From positions 1 through 42,908 of the forward strand of contig JAEWLQ010000009.1 in assembly GCA_023457495.1 (NCBI GenBank): 42,908 nucleotides of DNA, written 5' to 3'. Positions 15,508-23,508 of the stretch are shown here, piece after piece (position 1 is the first letter of the stretch; each line of letters starts with the position of its first letter). This DNA is from Pseudomonadota bacterium (GTDB lineage Bacteria; Pseudomonadota; Gammaproteobacteria; Steroidobacterales; Steroidobacteraceae). A program made the translations under genes and the position numbers. The notes beneath the pieces are model-generated. The model was not told the origin of the DNA. It ran no database searches and saw only the letters and a program-made list of their open reading frames with translations.

Positions 15508-16245
15508 TCAGGAGCGGGCGTGCACGAAAGGCGCCGTGAGCTCGGAGAGACGCAGCTTCTGGCCGCCCCGCGCGTCGAAATTCGCCGGGTCGAGCCAGCG
15601 TAGATAGGCGTCCCGCAAACCACCGTTCCAGTCCTCGTCGATGACCGCGAACCAGGTGGTGTCGCGATTGCGCCCCTTGTTGACGATGGCGCGCCGGAAC
15701 AATCCCTCGTAGGTGAAGCCGAGACGTTGCGCCGCCGCGCGTGAAGGCAGATTGCCGCTGTCACACTTCCACTCGTATCGCCGGTAGCCGAGCGCGAACG
15801 CCTGCTGCATGAACAGGAACATGGCCTCGGTCGCCGCGCGCGTACGCGCCAGGCGCGGCGCGAAAAAGATGTTGCCGATCTCGATCACCCCATGCGCCGG
15901 GACGATACGCATGTAGCTCGCGTAGCCCAGCGCGCGATCGGTCGTTCGATCGACGATGGCGAAGAACAGCATGTCCTGCGCAACCTGTGCGGCGCGGCAC
16001 CAGGTTTCGAAGGCGGCGAAGTTCTCGAACGGGCCGAAGAAGGAATAGGTCCAGCGGCGCCCCTCGGCATCCTCGGCCTGGGCATCGAAGAGATCGCGGG
16101 CATGCCGGTCCGCATCGAGCGGTTCGAGCCGACAGTAGTTTCCGGACAGGTTTTCACGGGGTGGCATCGGCGGCGCCCGCCAATCCGGAAGGTCGAATCC
16201 GATCGGCTGGTCGAATGCGTTTCTTCGAGGCGGGACGTTTTGCAT
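15508..16245 (-). CDS. GNAT-family N-acetyltransferase (RimJ/RimL-like)
   Basis: The 245-residue protein resembles RimJ/RimL-type acetyltransferases. Recognisable segments are an N-terminal substrate-side part (NYCRLEPLDADRHARDLFDA), the beta4 strand with HGVIEIGNIFFAPRLART before the acetyl-CoA loop, and the family-typical CDSGNLPSRAAAQRLGFTYEG followed by FRRAIVNKGRNRDTTWFAVID. The substrate is unknown; small-molecule or N-terminal amine acetylation would fit. ATG 16245 is chosen because the conserved N-terminus FDQPIGFDLPDW follows; an upstream in-frame start at 16350 would add 35 low-quality residues. It is divergent from the S9 peptidase gene. Confidence 0.85.
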   Translation of the reverse strand: MQNVPPRRNAFDQPIGFDLPDWRAPPMPPRENLSGNYCRLEPLDADRHARDLFDAQAEDAEGRRWTYSFFGPFENFAAFETWCRAAQVAQDMLFFAIVDRTTDRALGYASYMRIVPAHGVIEIGNIFFAPRLARTRAATEAMFLFMQQAFALGYRRYEWKCDSGNLPSRAAAQRLGFTYEGLFRRAIVNKGRNRDTTWFAVIDEDWNGGLRDAYLRWLDPANFDARGGQKLRLSELTAPFVHARS

Positions 16246-16388
16246 GTGAGGGATTCTCGCACCGCACGAGCCCAAACGAAGGGACAGTTCGCCGGAACGA
16301 TCCGGTACAGCTTGCCGTCGTTGAAGCGGCATCGTCAGAATGATCGCCAATCGCGCTCGAACGGGCGCTCAACGAAATCGGGTCTCTC

Positions 16389-18434
16389 ATGCATCGATTA
16401 CTGCTGACGCTCGCCGCGTGGGGCTGCGTTTTTTCCGCCGCCGCGCAAACTCCGCCGGCCACGAATGGTTCGCCGCTGTCGGCGGAGAAGATGTGGGCGC
16501 TGAAGCGTCTCGGCGATCCAGCCATCACGCCGGATGGATCGCTGGCCGTCGTACCGGTCACCACGTTCGACATCCCTGACAACAAGGGTCTGACCGACCT
16601 GTGGCTGTTTCCGGTCGCCGGCGGCGCGCCGCGCCAGCTCACGAGCGACAAGGCGAACGACACGCAGCCCACGGTGAGCCCGGACGGCAAGTGGATCGCA
16701 TTCGTTTCCAGGCGCGGTGACGACACGGAGAACCAGGTCTACGTGATCGCGGTCGACGGCGGCGAAGCCCGGCGCGTCACCAACATACCGACCGGCGTCT
16801 CGGTGCCCAAATGGTTTCCCGACAGCAAGCGCATCGCGTTCGTGAGCGAGGTGTGGTCGGACCTGGTGCGCTGGGAGGACCAGGCCGCGCGCAAGAAGGA
16901 ACGCGAGGCGACGAAGATGACCGCGCGTGTCTGGTCGAAGGCGCCGATTTCGTACTTCGATCGCTACTACGACGATCGGCTGCCGCAGATTTTCTCGATC
17001 GCGCTCGAAGGCGGAGAGCCGACCGCGATCACCCGCCTGTCGGGCTTCAATCTACCGCGCCCGGACGTCGATGCCACCTCCTACGACATTTCGCCCGATG
17101 GCCTCGAGATCGCGTTCGTCGCCGACGTCGACACGACGGGCGTGGAAAGCAATCTCGACGTCATCCTGCTGCCGTCCTGCGGCTGCAAGCCCGCCCGCAA
17201 CATCACCGAGTCGAACAAGGCCGACGACGAATCGCCGCGTTACAGCCCGGACGGCAAGCGCCTGGCGTTCACGCAGCAGCGCGTGCTGCGTTTCTACGCG
17301 GATCGCGCGCGGCTCATGATCTTCGACCGCGCCGCGGGCACGATCGCCGCGCTCACCGAGGACTGGGACCGCTCGGTTTCCGGCATCACATGGGAGGCGG
17401 GCTCGCGCAGCCTGTTGGGCTCCATCGATGACGCCGGCACGCGTCGCGTGTACCGCTTCGACGTCGGCGGCGGCGCGCCGCGCGCGGTGACTCGCGAATC
17501 TTCATACGGGGCGGTCGCGCCCTCCGCGAACGGCAAGAGCCTCGTCGCGATCCGCCAGAGCTTCACCGAACCGCCAACGCTGGTGTCGATCGCGCGCAAC
17601 GGGACGGTGACCAGACTCTCCACGTTCAACGATTCCGCGCTCGCCGCGGTCTCGCGCGCGAAGGTCGAAAGCGTCACCTACGCGGGCGCGCGCAATGCGC
17701 CCATCCAGATGTGGGTCGTCTATCCACCCGGTTTCGATCCGTTGAAGAAGTACCCGGTGATGCTGCTGCTGCACGGCGGACCCCACGTGGGCATGACCGA
17801 TGCGCTGCAGTGGCGCTGGAACGCGGAGGTGTTCGCCGGCTGGGGATACATCGTCGCCTGGCACAACTTCCACGGATCGAGTGGCTTCGGCGAGAAGTTC
17901 GCGGATGCGATCAATCCCGACTGGATCACGTTGCCCTATGAGGACACGATCAAGGCCGCCGAGTGGCTGAAGGCGAAGCCATTCGTCGACCCCGAACGCA
18001 TGGTCGCCGCGGGCGGCAGTTATGGCGGATTCCTCGCGACGACGTTGCTGGGCCGGCCGCATCCATTCAAGGCGCTGGTCGCGCACGCGGCAGTCTACAA
18101 CCTGTACACGCAGCAGGGCGCCGACTATGGCGGCGGCAAGGAACGTTTCTTCAACTTCTGGGAGAAGCCCGAGGAGTTCCAGAAATACTCGCCGCACTCT
18201 TCCGCGGGCAACTTCAACACGCCCACACTCATCATCCACGGGCAGCTCGACCTGCGCGTGCCGGTGAATCACAGCCTGGAGTTGTTCAACACGCTGCAGA
18301 AGCGCGGCGTGCCGTCGAAGCTCGTGTATTTCCCCGATGAAAACCACTGGATCCTGAAACCGCAGAACTCGCTGTTCTGGTACCAGGCCGTGCGCGACTG
18401 GGTCGCAACCTATGCCGCGCCGGGTCCGTATTGA
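16389..18434 (+). CDS. Secreted S9-family prolyl oligopeptidase-like peptidase
   Basis: The 681-residue product starts with a Sec signal peptide (MHRLLLTLAAWGCVFSAAAQ, cleavage after AAAQ or nearby). It then has WD40-like/beta-propeller repeats carrying the 'SPDGK' signature several times (residues about 95-440). The C-terminal alpha/beta hydrolase domain holds the triad Ser544 (GGSYGG), Asp621 (HGQLDLRVP) and His653 (ENHW). This is the acylaminoacyl-peptidase/DPP IV-like S9 arrangement, expected to cleave short peptides in the periplasm. The epimerase-like gene follows 15 bases downstream, so the two are probably co-transcribed. The promoter should lie within 16246-16388. Confidence 0.95.
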   Translation: MHRLLLTLAAWGCVFSAAAQTPPATNGSPLSAEKMWALKRLGDPAITPDGSLAVVPVTTFDIPDNKGLTDLWLFPVAGGAPRQLTSDKANDTQPTVSPDGKWIAFVSRRGDDTENQVYVIAVDGGEARRVTNIPTGVSVPKWFPDSKRIAFVSEVWSDLVRWEDQAARKKEREATKMTARVWSKAPISYFDRYYDDRLPQIFSIALEGGEPTAITRLSGFNLPRPDVDATSYDISPDGLEIAFVADVDTTGVESNLDVILLPSCGCKPARNITESNKADDESPRYSPDGKRLAFTQQRVLRFYADRARLMIFDRAAGTIAALTEDWDRSVSGITWEAGSRSLLGSIDDAGTRRVYRFDVGGGAPRAVTRESSYGAVAPSANGKSLVAIRQSFTEPPTLVSIARNGTVTRLSTFNDSALAAVSRAKVESVTYAGARNAPIQMWVVYPPGFDPLKKYPVMLLLHGGPHVGMTDALQWRWNAEVFAGWGYIVAWHNFHGSSGFGEKFADAINPDWITLPYEDTIKAAEWLKAKPFVDPERMVAAGGSYGGFLATTLLGRPHPFKALVAHAAVYNLYTQQGADYGGGKERFFNFWEKPEEFQKYSPHSSAGNFNTPTLIIHGQLDLRVPVNHSLELFNTLQKRGVPSKLVYFPDENHWILKPQNSLFWYQAVRDWVATYAAPGPY

Positions 18435-18449
18435 ATGAGGAGCACAAAC

Positions 18450-19571
18450 ATGAAACGCCGCACCGTCCTCACCCTTGCCGCCGCGGGCGCCCTCGCCGGG
18501 CTTTCGCCGGCCTGGGCCGCCACCGGGAAATCGAAGAAGGCGAAGAAGCCGCTGAAGATCCTGATCCTCGGCGGCACGCGATTCCTCGGCCTGCACATGA
18601 CGGCGGCCGCGCTCGAACGCGGACACACGATCACGTTCTTCAACCGCGGCAAGACGAAGACCGATCGCTACCCGGAGATCGAGCGCATCAAGGGCGACCG
18701 CAACGGCGAGATCGACGGGCTCAAGGACCGTGAGTGGGATGCGGTCATCGACAATTCCGGTTACGTGCCGCGCCACGTGCGCCTGTCGGCCGAACTACTG
18801 GCGCCGAAGGTGAAGCAGTACGTGTTCGTGTCGTCGGTGTCGGTCTATCCGACCTTCAGCGAGCCCCGTGACGAGAAGTCGGCGGTGGGCAAACTCGCGG
18901 ATGAGACCATCGAGAAAGTCGACGGCGAGACCTATGGCCCGCTGAAGGCGCTGTGCGAGCAGGCCGCGGAGAAGGCGATGCCGGGCCGCACGACGATCAT
19001 CCGGCCGGGACTCATCGTCGGCCCCGACGACAATACGGACCGCTTCACGTACTGGCCGGCGCGCGCCGCGCGCGGCGGCGAGTTCATCGCGCCCGGCGCG
19101 CCGTCCGATCCGTTCCAGGTGATCGATGTGCGCGATCTCGCCGCGTTCGCGATTGCCGCGGTCGAGAACAACGTCACCGGCGTCTACAACCTCGTTTCCG
19201 ATCCGATCGACTTCAAGTTCGGTGAGCTCACCGATGCATCGATCGCGGCGGCGAAAAAACTCGCCAAACCCGCCGATGCGCCCCGCGCGGTCTACCTACC
19301 GGCCGATTTCCTCGAGGCGCAGCAGGTCGCGCCGTGGGCCGAGATGCCGGTCTGGCTGCCGGCGAAGGGCGACGAGGCCGCGTTCGCCGGCACCAGCAAC
19401 GCCGCCGCGCGCGCCAAGGGGTTGACGATCACGCCGATCGCGAAGACGGTCGAGGACACGCTCGCCTGGCACCTCACTCGTCCGGCCGAGGAACGTGAGA
19501 AACTCAAGTCCGGCATCGCGGCGGACAAGGAAGCCACGGTGCTCGCGGCGTGGAAGGCCAAACAATCCTGA
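18450..19571 (+). CDS. Exported NAD-dependent epimerase/dehydratase-family protein
   Basis: The 373-residue product is an extended short-chain dehydrogenase with a Rossmann start KILILGGTRFLGLHM and the dinucleotide-domain segments FVSSVSVYP and YGPLKALCEQA (Tyr-x-x-x-Lys, catalytic pair). It also has IIRPGLIVGPDDNTDRFTYW. An N-terminal MKRRTVLTLAAAGALAGLSP peptide precedes it and looks like a twin-arginine signal, which fits export of a cofactor-loaded protein. ATG 18450 is chosen because AGGAG at 18438-18442 lies 7 bases upstream; another in-frame ATG at 18435 has no such site. Its substrate, presumably a nucleotide sugar or related compound, is not readable. Confidence 0.88.
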   Translation: MKRRTVLTLAAAGALAGLSPAWAATGKSKKAKKPLKILILGGTRFLGLHMTAAALERGHTITFFNRGKTKTDRYPEIERIKGDRNGEIDGLKDREWDAVIDNSGYVPRHVRLSAELLAPKVKQYVFVSSVSVYPTFSEPRDEKSAVGKLADETIEKVDGETYGPLKALCEQAAEKAMPGRTTIIRPGLIVGPDDNTDRFTYWPARAARGGEFIAPGAPSDPFQVIDVRDLAAFAIAAVENNVTGVYNLVSDPIDFKFGELTDASIAAAKKLAKPADAPRAVYLPADFLEAQQVAPWAEMPVWLPAKGDEAAFAGTSNAAARAKGLTITPIAKTVEDTLAWHLTRPAEEREKLKSGIAADKEATVLAAWKAKQS

Positions 19572-19580
19572 GTAACTGAC

Positions 19581-19611
19581 GAGGGGCGTCCATCGAGAAT
19601 GGGCGCCCCTC
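19581..19611. terminator. Bidirectional hairpin between convergent genes
   Basis: GAGGGGCGTCCAT (19581-19593) pairs with ATGGGCGCCCCTC (19599-19611) across a 5-base loop. Twelve of 13 positions are Watson-Crick and the remaining one can be G-U. It sits 9 bases past the epimerase stop and 4 bases past the cupin stop, so it can end both transcripts. There is no T-run on either side. Confidence 0.7.
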
Positions 19612-19615
19612 CGGA

Positions 19616-20098
19616 TCAACGCGTGAGCGGCCCGAATGGCTGCGCGTCCTCCGCGTCGTAGATGTCCACGTGGTTGCCCATGCGCAGCATCCGCTTGCCG
19701 ACCTTCGGGAAATCCGCGACATCGAACTCCCGGTTCTCGCCACCCACCAGATAGACCAGATCCTCGGTGCCGGTGTTGCGCATCAGGTGCGCGACCGACG
19801 GGGTCGGAAATCCGATGAAGTCGCCCGGGCCGACTTCGTGTTCCTGGTCGTCGATCAGCGCAATGGCGCGGCCCGACAGCACGTAGACCCACTCTTCTTC
19901 ATAGCGATGCGAGTGGTACACGTATGACTCGCGGCCGGGCGGCACCCGGATGAAATTCACTCCCGTGCGCTTGAGCCCGACGCTGCGCGCGAGCTGCATG
20001 CCGTGCATCTCGGAGGCCGGATTCCACGGATGAGAGAACTGCTGTGAATGCGCCGCGACATCCGCGGCGCGCACGATGTTGAGCGTTGGCTTGTCCAT
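19616..20098 (-). CDS. Cupin-domain protein
   Basis: The 160-residue product has a single cupin barrel. It shows motif 1 with HSHRYEEEWVYVLSG (two His and a Glu typical of metal ligands) and motif 2 as PGDFIGFPTPSVAHLMRN with its His. This implies a metal-bound small-molecule enzyme or sensor; the reaction is unknown. ATG 20098 lies 18 bases after the phosphoethanolamine-transferase stop; a GTG at 20116 is an alternative start. Position and strand make it the last gene of the six-gene ECF sigma/receptor run. The hairpin at 19581-19611 ends the transcript. Confidence 0.85.
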   Translation of the reverse strand: MDKPTLNIVRAADVAAHSQQFSHPWNPASEMHGMQLARSVGLKRTGVNFIRVPPGRESYVYHSHRYEEEWVYVLSGRAIALIDDQEHEVGPGDFIGFPTPSVAHLMRNTGTEDLVYLVGGENREFDVADFPKVGKRMLRMGNHVDIYDAEDAQPFGPLTR

Positions 20099-20116
20099 GC
20101 CCCAACCATACGACAC

Positions 20117-21775
20117 TCAGCGGACTTCCGGTTGCCTCGTATTCGCGTAGGCCCGGCCCGGCACGCCGCGGCAGCCATCGAAGATGTCGCGCTCGGCGCG
20201 GTAGACGCCGGTGTCGACGTTCATCAGCCCGAGCACCGAGTGAAACAGGTTGTCGTGCGACAGCGCGGCGTGGGTCTTGCGGCGCAGGCAATCCAGGTCG
20301 ACGTCATGAGTCGCGCGCAGCGGCTTCGACACCCACACGATCATCGGCACGTGGGTCTGCTGGCTGGGCGCGATCGCGAAGGGAAGCCCATGAAGATAGA
20401 GGCCGTGCTCTCCGAGCGACTCGCCATGATCCGACACGTAGATCATCGCGTCGTCGAGCCGTTGGCTCGCAAGGGACAGCGCCGCGACGACTTCGCCGAG
20501 CACGTGGTCCGTGTAGAGGATCGCGTTGTCGTACGCGTTGACGACTTCCGCGCGGCTGCAGTCCCGCAACTGCGCCGTCGCGCAGTCGGGCAGGAACTGA
20601 CGGAACTCCTTCGGATACCGCTTGAAGTAGGCAGGCCCGTGGTTGCCCATCATGTGCAGCACGATGACCGTGTCGCGCTCGATGCGCGGCAGCTCGGCGG
20701 CGAGCCGCTCGGCCAGCGCGCCATCCTGGCAGTCATCGCCCTTGCAGACCTGGACGTAGTCGATGTCCCCGCCCCGGCAAACACCCTTGCAGCCCGACTG
20801 GTTGTCCAACCACCGCACCGCGTAACCGGCGCGCACCAGCACGTCGAGCAGGCCTTCCGAGTTGCGGATCCGGCGCTCGTCGTAATGTTCGCGGCCGAGC
20901 GCGGAGAACATGCAGGGCACCGAGACCTCGGTGGACGTGCCGCACGAAGTCACGTCGCCGAACGCGGCGACGTCGAGCTTCGCGAGTCGCGGATTGGTCT
21001 CGCGCGTGTATCCGAGCAGTGAGAAATCGGCCGCGCGCGCGGTCTCGCCGATCACGAGCACCAGCACCCGCGGATTGCGCGTCAGCGCCACGCGCACGAG
21101 GTGCGCGTCGGTGCCGATGATCTCGCGCGGCGCGCGCGCGACCGCCACGTCGTTCGCAGAGTTCGCGGCGAATCCGTAGACGAGATTGCCCGGAGTGATG
21201 AGATAACGCGCGGTCCGCTGGTTGCGCATCATCGAAGTGAGATCGCGCGAAATCGGCAGCACCGCCAGCACGGCGACGACGACCGCGATGACGATGCTGG
21301 CGGTGCGCACGGCCAGCGCCGGCAACCATGGGCGGCACTCGATCCTCACCCATCCAATGAACGCGAGCGGAATCGCCGACCAGGCGATCACCCAGGTGAT
21401 CATGTCGGCCGTCAGCAGATCCGCCGCCTCCCGCGTGTCGGTGCGCAGGATGTTCTGCACCATCGTCGGATCGAGCAGCACGGCGAAATTGCGCATGTAG
21501 TAAGCCGCGCCCGCCGCGACGACGACCAGCAGGCCGAGCAGCGGCTTCACGATCCGGCGATGCGCGAGCGGCGCGAACAAGGCGAAATGAAGCATCGTCA
21601 GCGCCACGAAACAGCAGGCGGCGAACAGCCAGCTCGAGGGTGCGCGCCATGAGTGTCCCGCGGCGACAACGTGCCACCAGGCGCCGTTGGCGGTGGCGAC
21701 CATCCAGCCCGTGACGAGGAGGATGAGGACTTCGGAGCGGAGCGAGGGACGATAACGCGCGAGGGTTTCAGGCAT
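20117..21775 (-). CDS. eptA: Phosphoethanolamine transferase, EptA/MCR type
   Basis: This family moves phosphoethanolamine from phosphatidylethanolamine to lipid A phosphates, lowering surface charge. The 552-residue product has five N-terminal membrane segments (within about 15-175) and a periplasmic alkaline-phosphatase-like domain. The catalytic set is intact: Glu244 in GETARA, nucleophile Thr282 in TSCGTSTEVSVPCMF, and metal ligands in MGNHGPAYFKRYP, YVSDHGESLGEHG and LYLHG. Multiple Cys pairs typical of the family are present (SGCKGVC, CKGDDC, DCATAQLRDC). Start ATG 21775 overlaps the upstream stop (TGATG); an in-frame TTG one codon earlier is less likely. The acceptor molecule was not tested by sequence, so glycans or other lipids remain possible. 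Confidence 0.92.
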   Translation of the reverse strand: MPETLARYRPSLRSEVLILLVTGWMVATANGAWWHVVAAGHSWRAPSSWLFAACCFVALTMLHFALFAPLAHRRIVKPLLGLLVVVAAGAAYYMRNFAVLLDPTMVQNILRTDTREAADLLTADMITWVIAWSAIPLAFIGWVRIECRPWLPALAVRTASIVIAVVVAVLAVLPISRDLTSMMRNQRTARYLITPGNLVYGFAANSANDVAVARAPREIIGTDAHLVRVALTRNPRVLVLVIGETARAADFSLLGYTRETNPRLAKLDVAAFGDVTSCGTSTEVSVPCMFSALGREHYDERRIRNSEGLLDVLVRAGYAVRWLDNQSGCKGVCRGGDIDYVQVCKGDDCQDGALAERLAAELPRIERDTVIVLHMMGNHGPAYFKRYPKEFRQFLPDCATAQLRDCSRAEVVNAYDNAILYTDHVLGEVVAALSLASQRLDDAMIYVSDHGESLGEHGLYLHGLPFAIAPSQQTHVPMIVWVSKPLRATHDVDLDCLRRKTHAALSHDNLFHSVLGLMNVDTGVYRAERDIFDGCRGVPGRAYANTRQPEVR

Positions 21776-23472
21776 CAAAAACTCTTCTTGGTCTCGATGA
21801 GGAATTGGACGTTGCGAATGGACGAGTCGCCGTCGAGCGGGAACGCGACGTCGATGTGCAGCAGGTTGCCGAGCGCCGAGCGGTTGTTTCCCAGGCGCAG
21901 GCCGAAGCCGACGTCCTTCAACACGCCTTGCGAGGGAGCGCCGAGCGGATCACGGCCGAACGTGGCGCCGACATCGGCAAACACTGCGGCGCCGACATTG
22001 AAGAGCTGGAACGGATACCAGTTGGTGAAGAAGCGCTGCTCGGCCGTGAACAGCCACCGTCCTTCACCGGACTGATAGCGCAGTGGATAGCCACGCAGGC
22101 CGTTGTCTCCACCGAGCAGAACCTGGTGATCGACGTCGAGGTTCTGACCGATGTCGCCCGAAAGACCCAGGTACAGCAGCCGGCGCGGCGACTGCCGGAA
22201 ATAGTAGCGGGCGGAAGCGCCTAACAACCCGTCCGCGATGCCGCCGCCTTCGACCCGTCCCTGCGTATCGAGGCTCAGGAACAGCGACTGCCGCTCGCCG
22301 AACTTCGCGCCTTTCGCCAGCTTGCCGGAGAACACGAAGGCATCGCGATCCGAGCCGAGCGTCCGGCCCGCGAATCCGAGCTGCGCACGCGCGTACCAGC
22401 CGAGCGAGTAATCTTCGAGCTTCTCGATCTGGTTGCGGTTGCGCTCGGTGCGGAAGTCGTTCTCGACCCACTCCGCTGCGACCCACGGATAGACGAGTGT
22501 CCGGTCGTTGGGCAGCAGCCGTGGCACGACACCGTCGATCGGATCGAACTCGTGCTGTTCATACGTCAGTCCGAACGTCCAGCGGCGCGTCCAGTTCCCG
22601 ATCAGCCCATGCGACGTCCCCCAGTAGATAGAGGACACTTTCTCGCGGGTCTCATAGCGGTCGACCACCTCGCCGAGGTCGTAGCGCGAATCGACGCGCT
22701 GATCGTCGGTGAGCGCGACACCGGCGGCCCAGCGGCTATCCAGCGCGTAGAACGGGCGCTCGAGCGAGAACTCGCCGAGGCGGCCATCGCTGTTGTCCGA
22801 ATACGCGGCGGAGAGATCCCACCAGGAATCGCCGAGCTGGCGATCGCGGTAGTGGATGAACTTCGAATCGCGATCGACGCCCGACTTCAGTCCCAGGCCG
22901 AATTGCGTGCCGAGGCCGAGGAAATTGAGGTCTTCGAGCTCGAAGCCCGCGGTGTTCTTGCCACCGTGCCGCCCGAACGAGATGCCGGGATTGAACGTCC
23001 ACACTTCCTGCGTGGTGACTTCCACGTCCACATAGCCGTCGTGATACGCGACCGGCCGCACGCGCGCGTCGCGCAGGTACCGCGTGTCACGCAGGATGCG
23101 CGCCGATTCGGCCAGTTCCTCCGGACGGTAGAAATCGCCGCTCTTGAACAGCAACTGGGTCTCGATGGTCGACTCGCGCGTCGGCACGTGCAGGCGATTG
23201 GCCATCCGCGCGAGCGTCGAGTCCTGGTCCTGGCGTTCGAGATCGAAGAGCTGGCGTCCGTCTAAATGAATGGTTCCGATGCGCGCGCCGAGCCGCTCGA
23301 GCTCCGCATCGGAGGGCACGCCGGGTGGCCGCGGCTCATCGCGCGGCGGCGTGCGTGCATTGACGCTGGGCAAGACACGCGCGGCTGCGGGCATTGCGCT
23401 CGCGGCCGCCAGGGCGACTCCCAGGAGCATCGCCGCCGATTTCGCGACTGCTATGTGCCGGAGACCCACCAT
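21775..23472 (-). CDS. Omp85/BamA-TamA-type outer-membrane beta-barrel protein
   Basis: The 565-residue product has a signal peptide (residues about 1-31), one visible POTRA-like segment (about 64-155; TIETQLLFKSGDFY, ILRDTRYLRDARVRP) and a beta-barrel C-terminus. The conserved Omp85 loop-6 motif appears as LRGYPLRY, and the protein ends in Phe, as barrel proteins do. This family inserts or translocates outer-membrane and surface proteins, or exports lipoproteins. It lies 36 bases after the TonB-dependent receptor and overlaps the transferase by one base, suggesting tight coupling. Shorter than BamA (fewer POTRA), it is closer to TamA- or patatin-linked barrels in size, but no partner passenger is nearby. 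Confidence 0.88.
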   Translation of the reverse strand: MVGLRHIAVAKSAAMLLGVALAAASAMPAAARVLPSVNARTPPRDEPRPPGVPSDAELERLGARIGTIHLDGRQLFDLERQDQDSTLARMANRLHVPTRESTIETQLLFKSGDFYRPEELAESARILRDTRYLRDARVRPVAYHDGYVDVEVTTQEVWTFNPGISFGRHGGKNTAGFELEDLNFLGLGTQFGLGLKSGVDRDSKFIHYRDRQLGDSWWDLSAAYSDNSDGRLGEFSLERPFYALDSRWAAGVALTDDQRVDSRYDLGEVVDRYETREKVSSIYWGTSHGLIGNWTRRWTFGLTYEQHEFDPIDGVVPRLLPNDRTLVYPWVAAEWVENDFRTERNRNQIEKLEDYSLGWYARAQLGFAGRTLGSDRDAFVFSGKLAKGAKFGERQSLFLSLDTQGRVEGGGIADGLLGASARYYFRQSPRRLLYLGLSGDIGQNLDVDHQVLLGGDNGLRGYPLRYQSGEGRWLFTAEQRFFTNWYPFQLFNVGAAVFADVGATFGRDPLGAPSQGVLKDVGFGLRLGNNRSALGNLLHIDVAFPLDGDSSIRNVQFLIETKKSF

Positions 23473-23508
23473 GCGAGGTGAGACGTCATCCCGGCGCGGA
23501 GTCCGTCG

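Noticed and set aside
15480..15525. Hairpin around the convergent hydrolase and GNAT stop codons
   Set aside because: The CTGAG...CTCAG arms are only 5 bp and lie across the stop codons, with no T-run; too weak to call a terminator.
20117..21775. EptA-type gene as a recently acquired mcr resistance gene
   Set aside because: Base composition and codon use match the neighbours, it is embedded in an operon by TGATG overlap, and no insertion sequence or plasmid gene is nearby.
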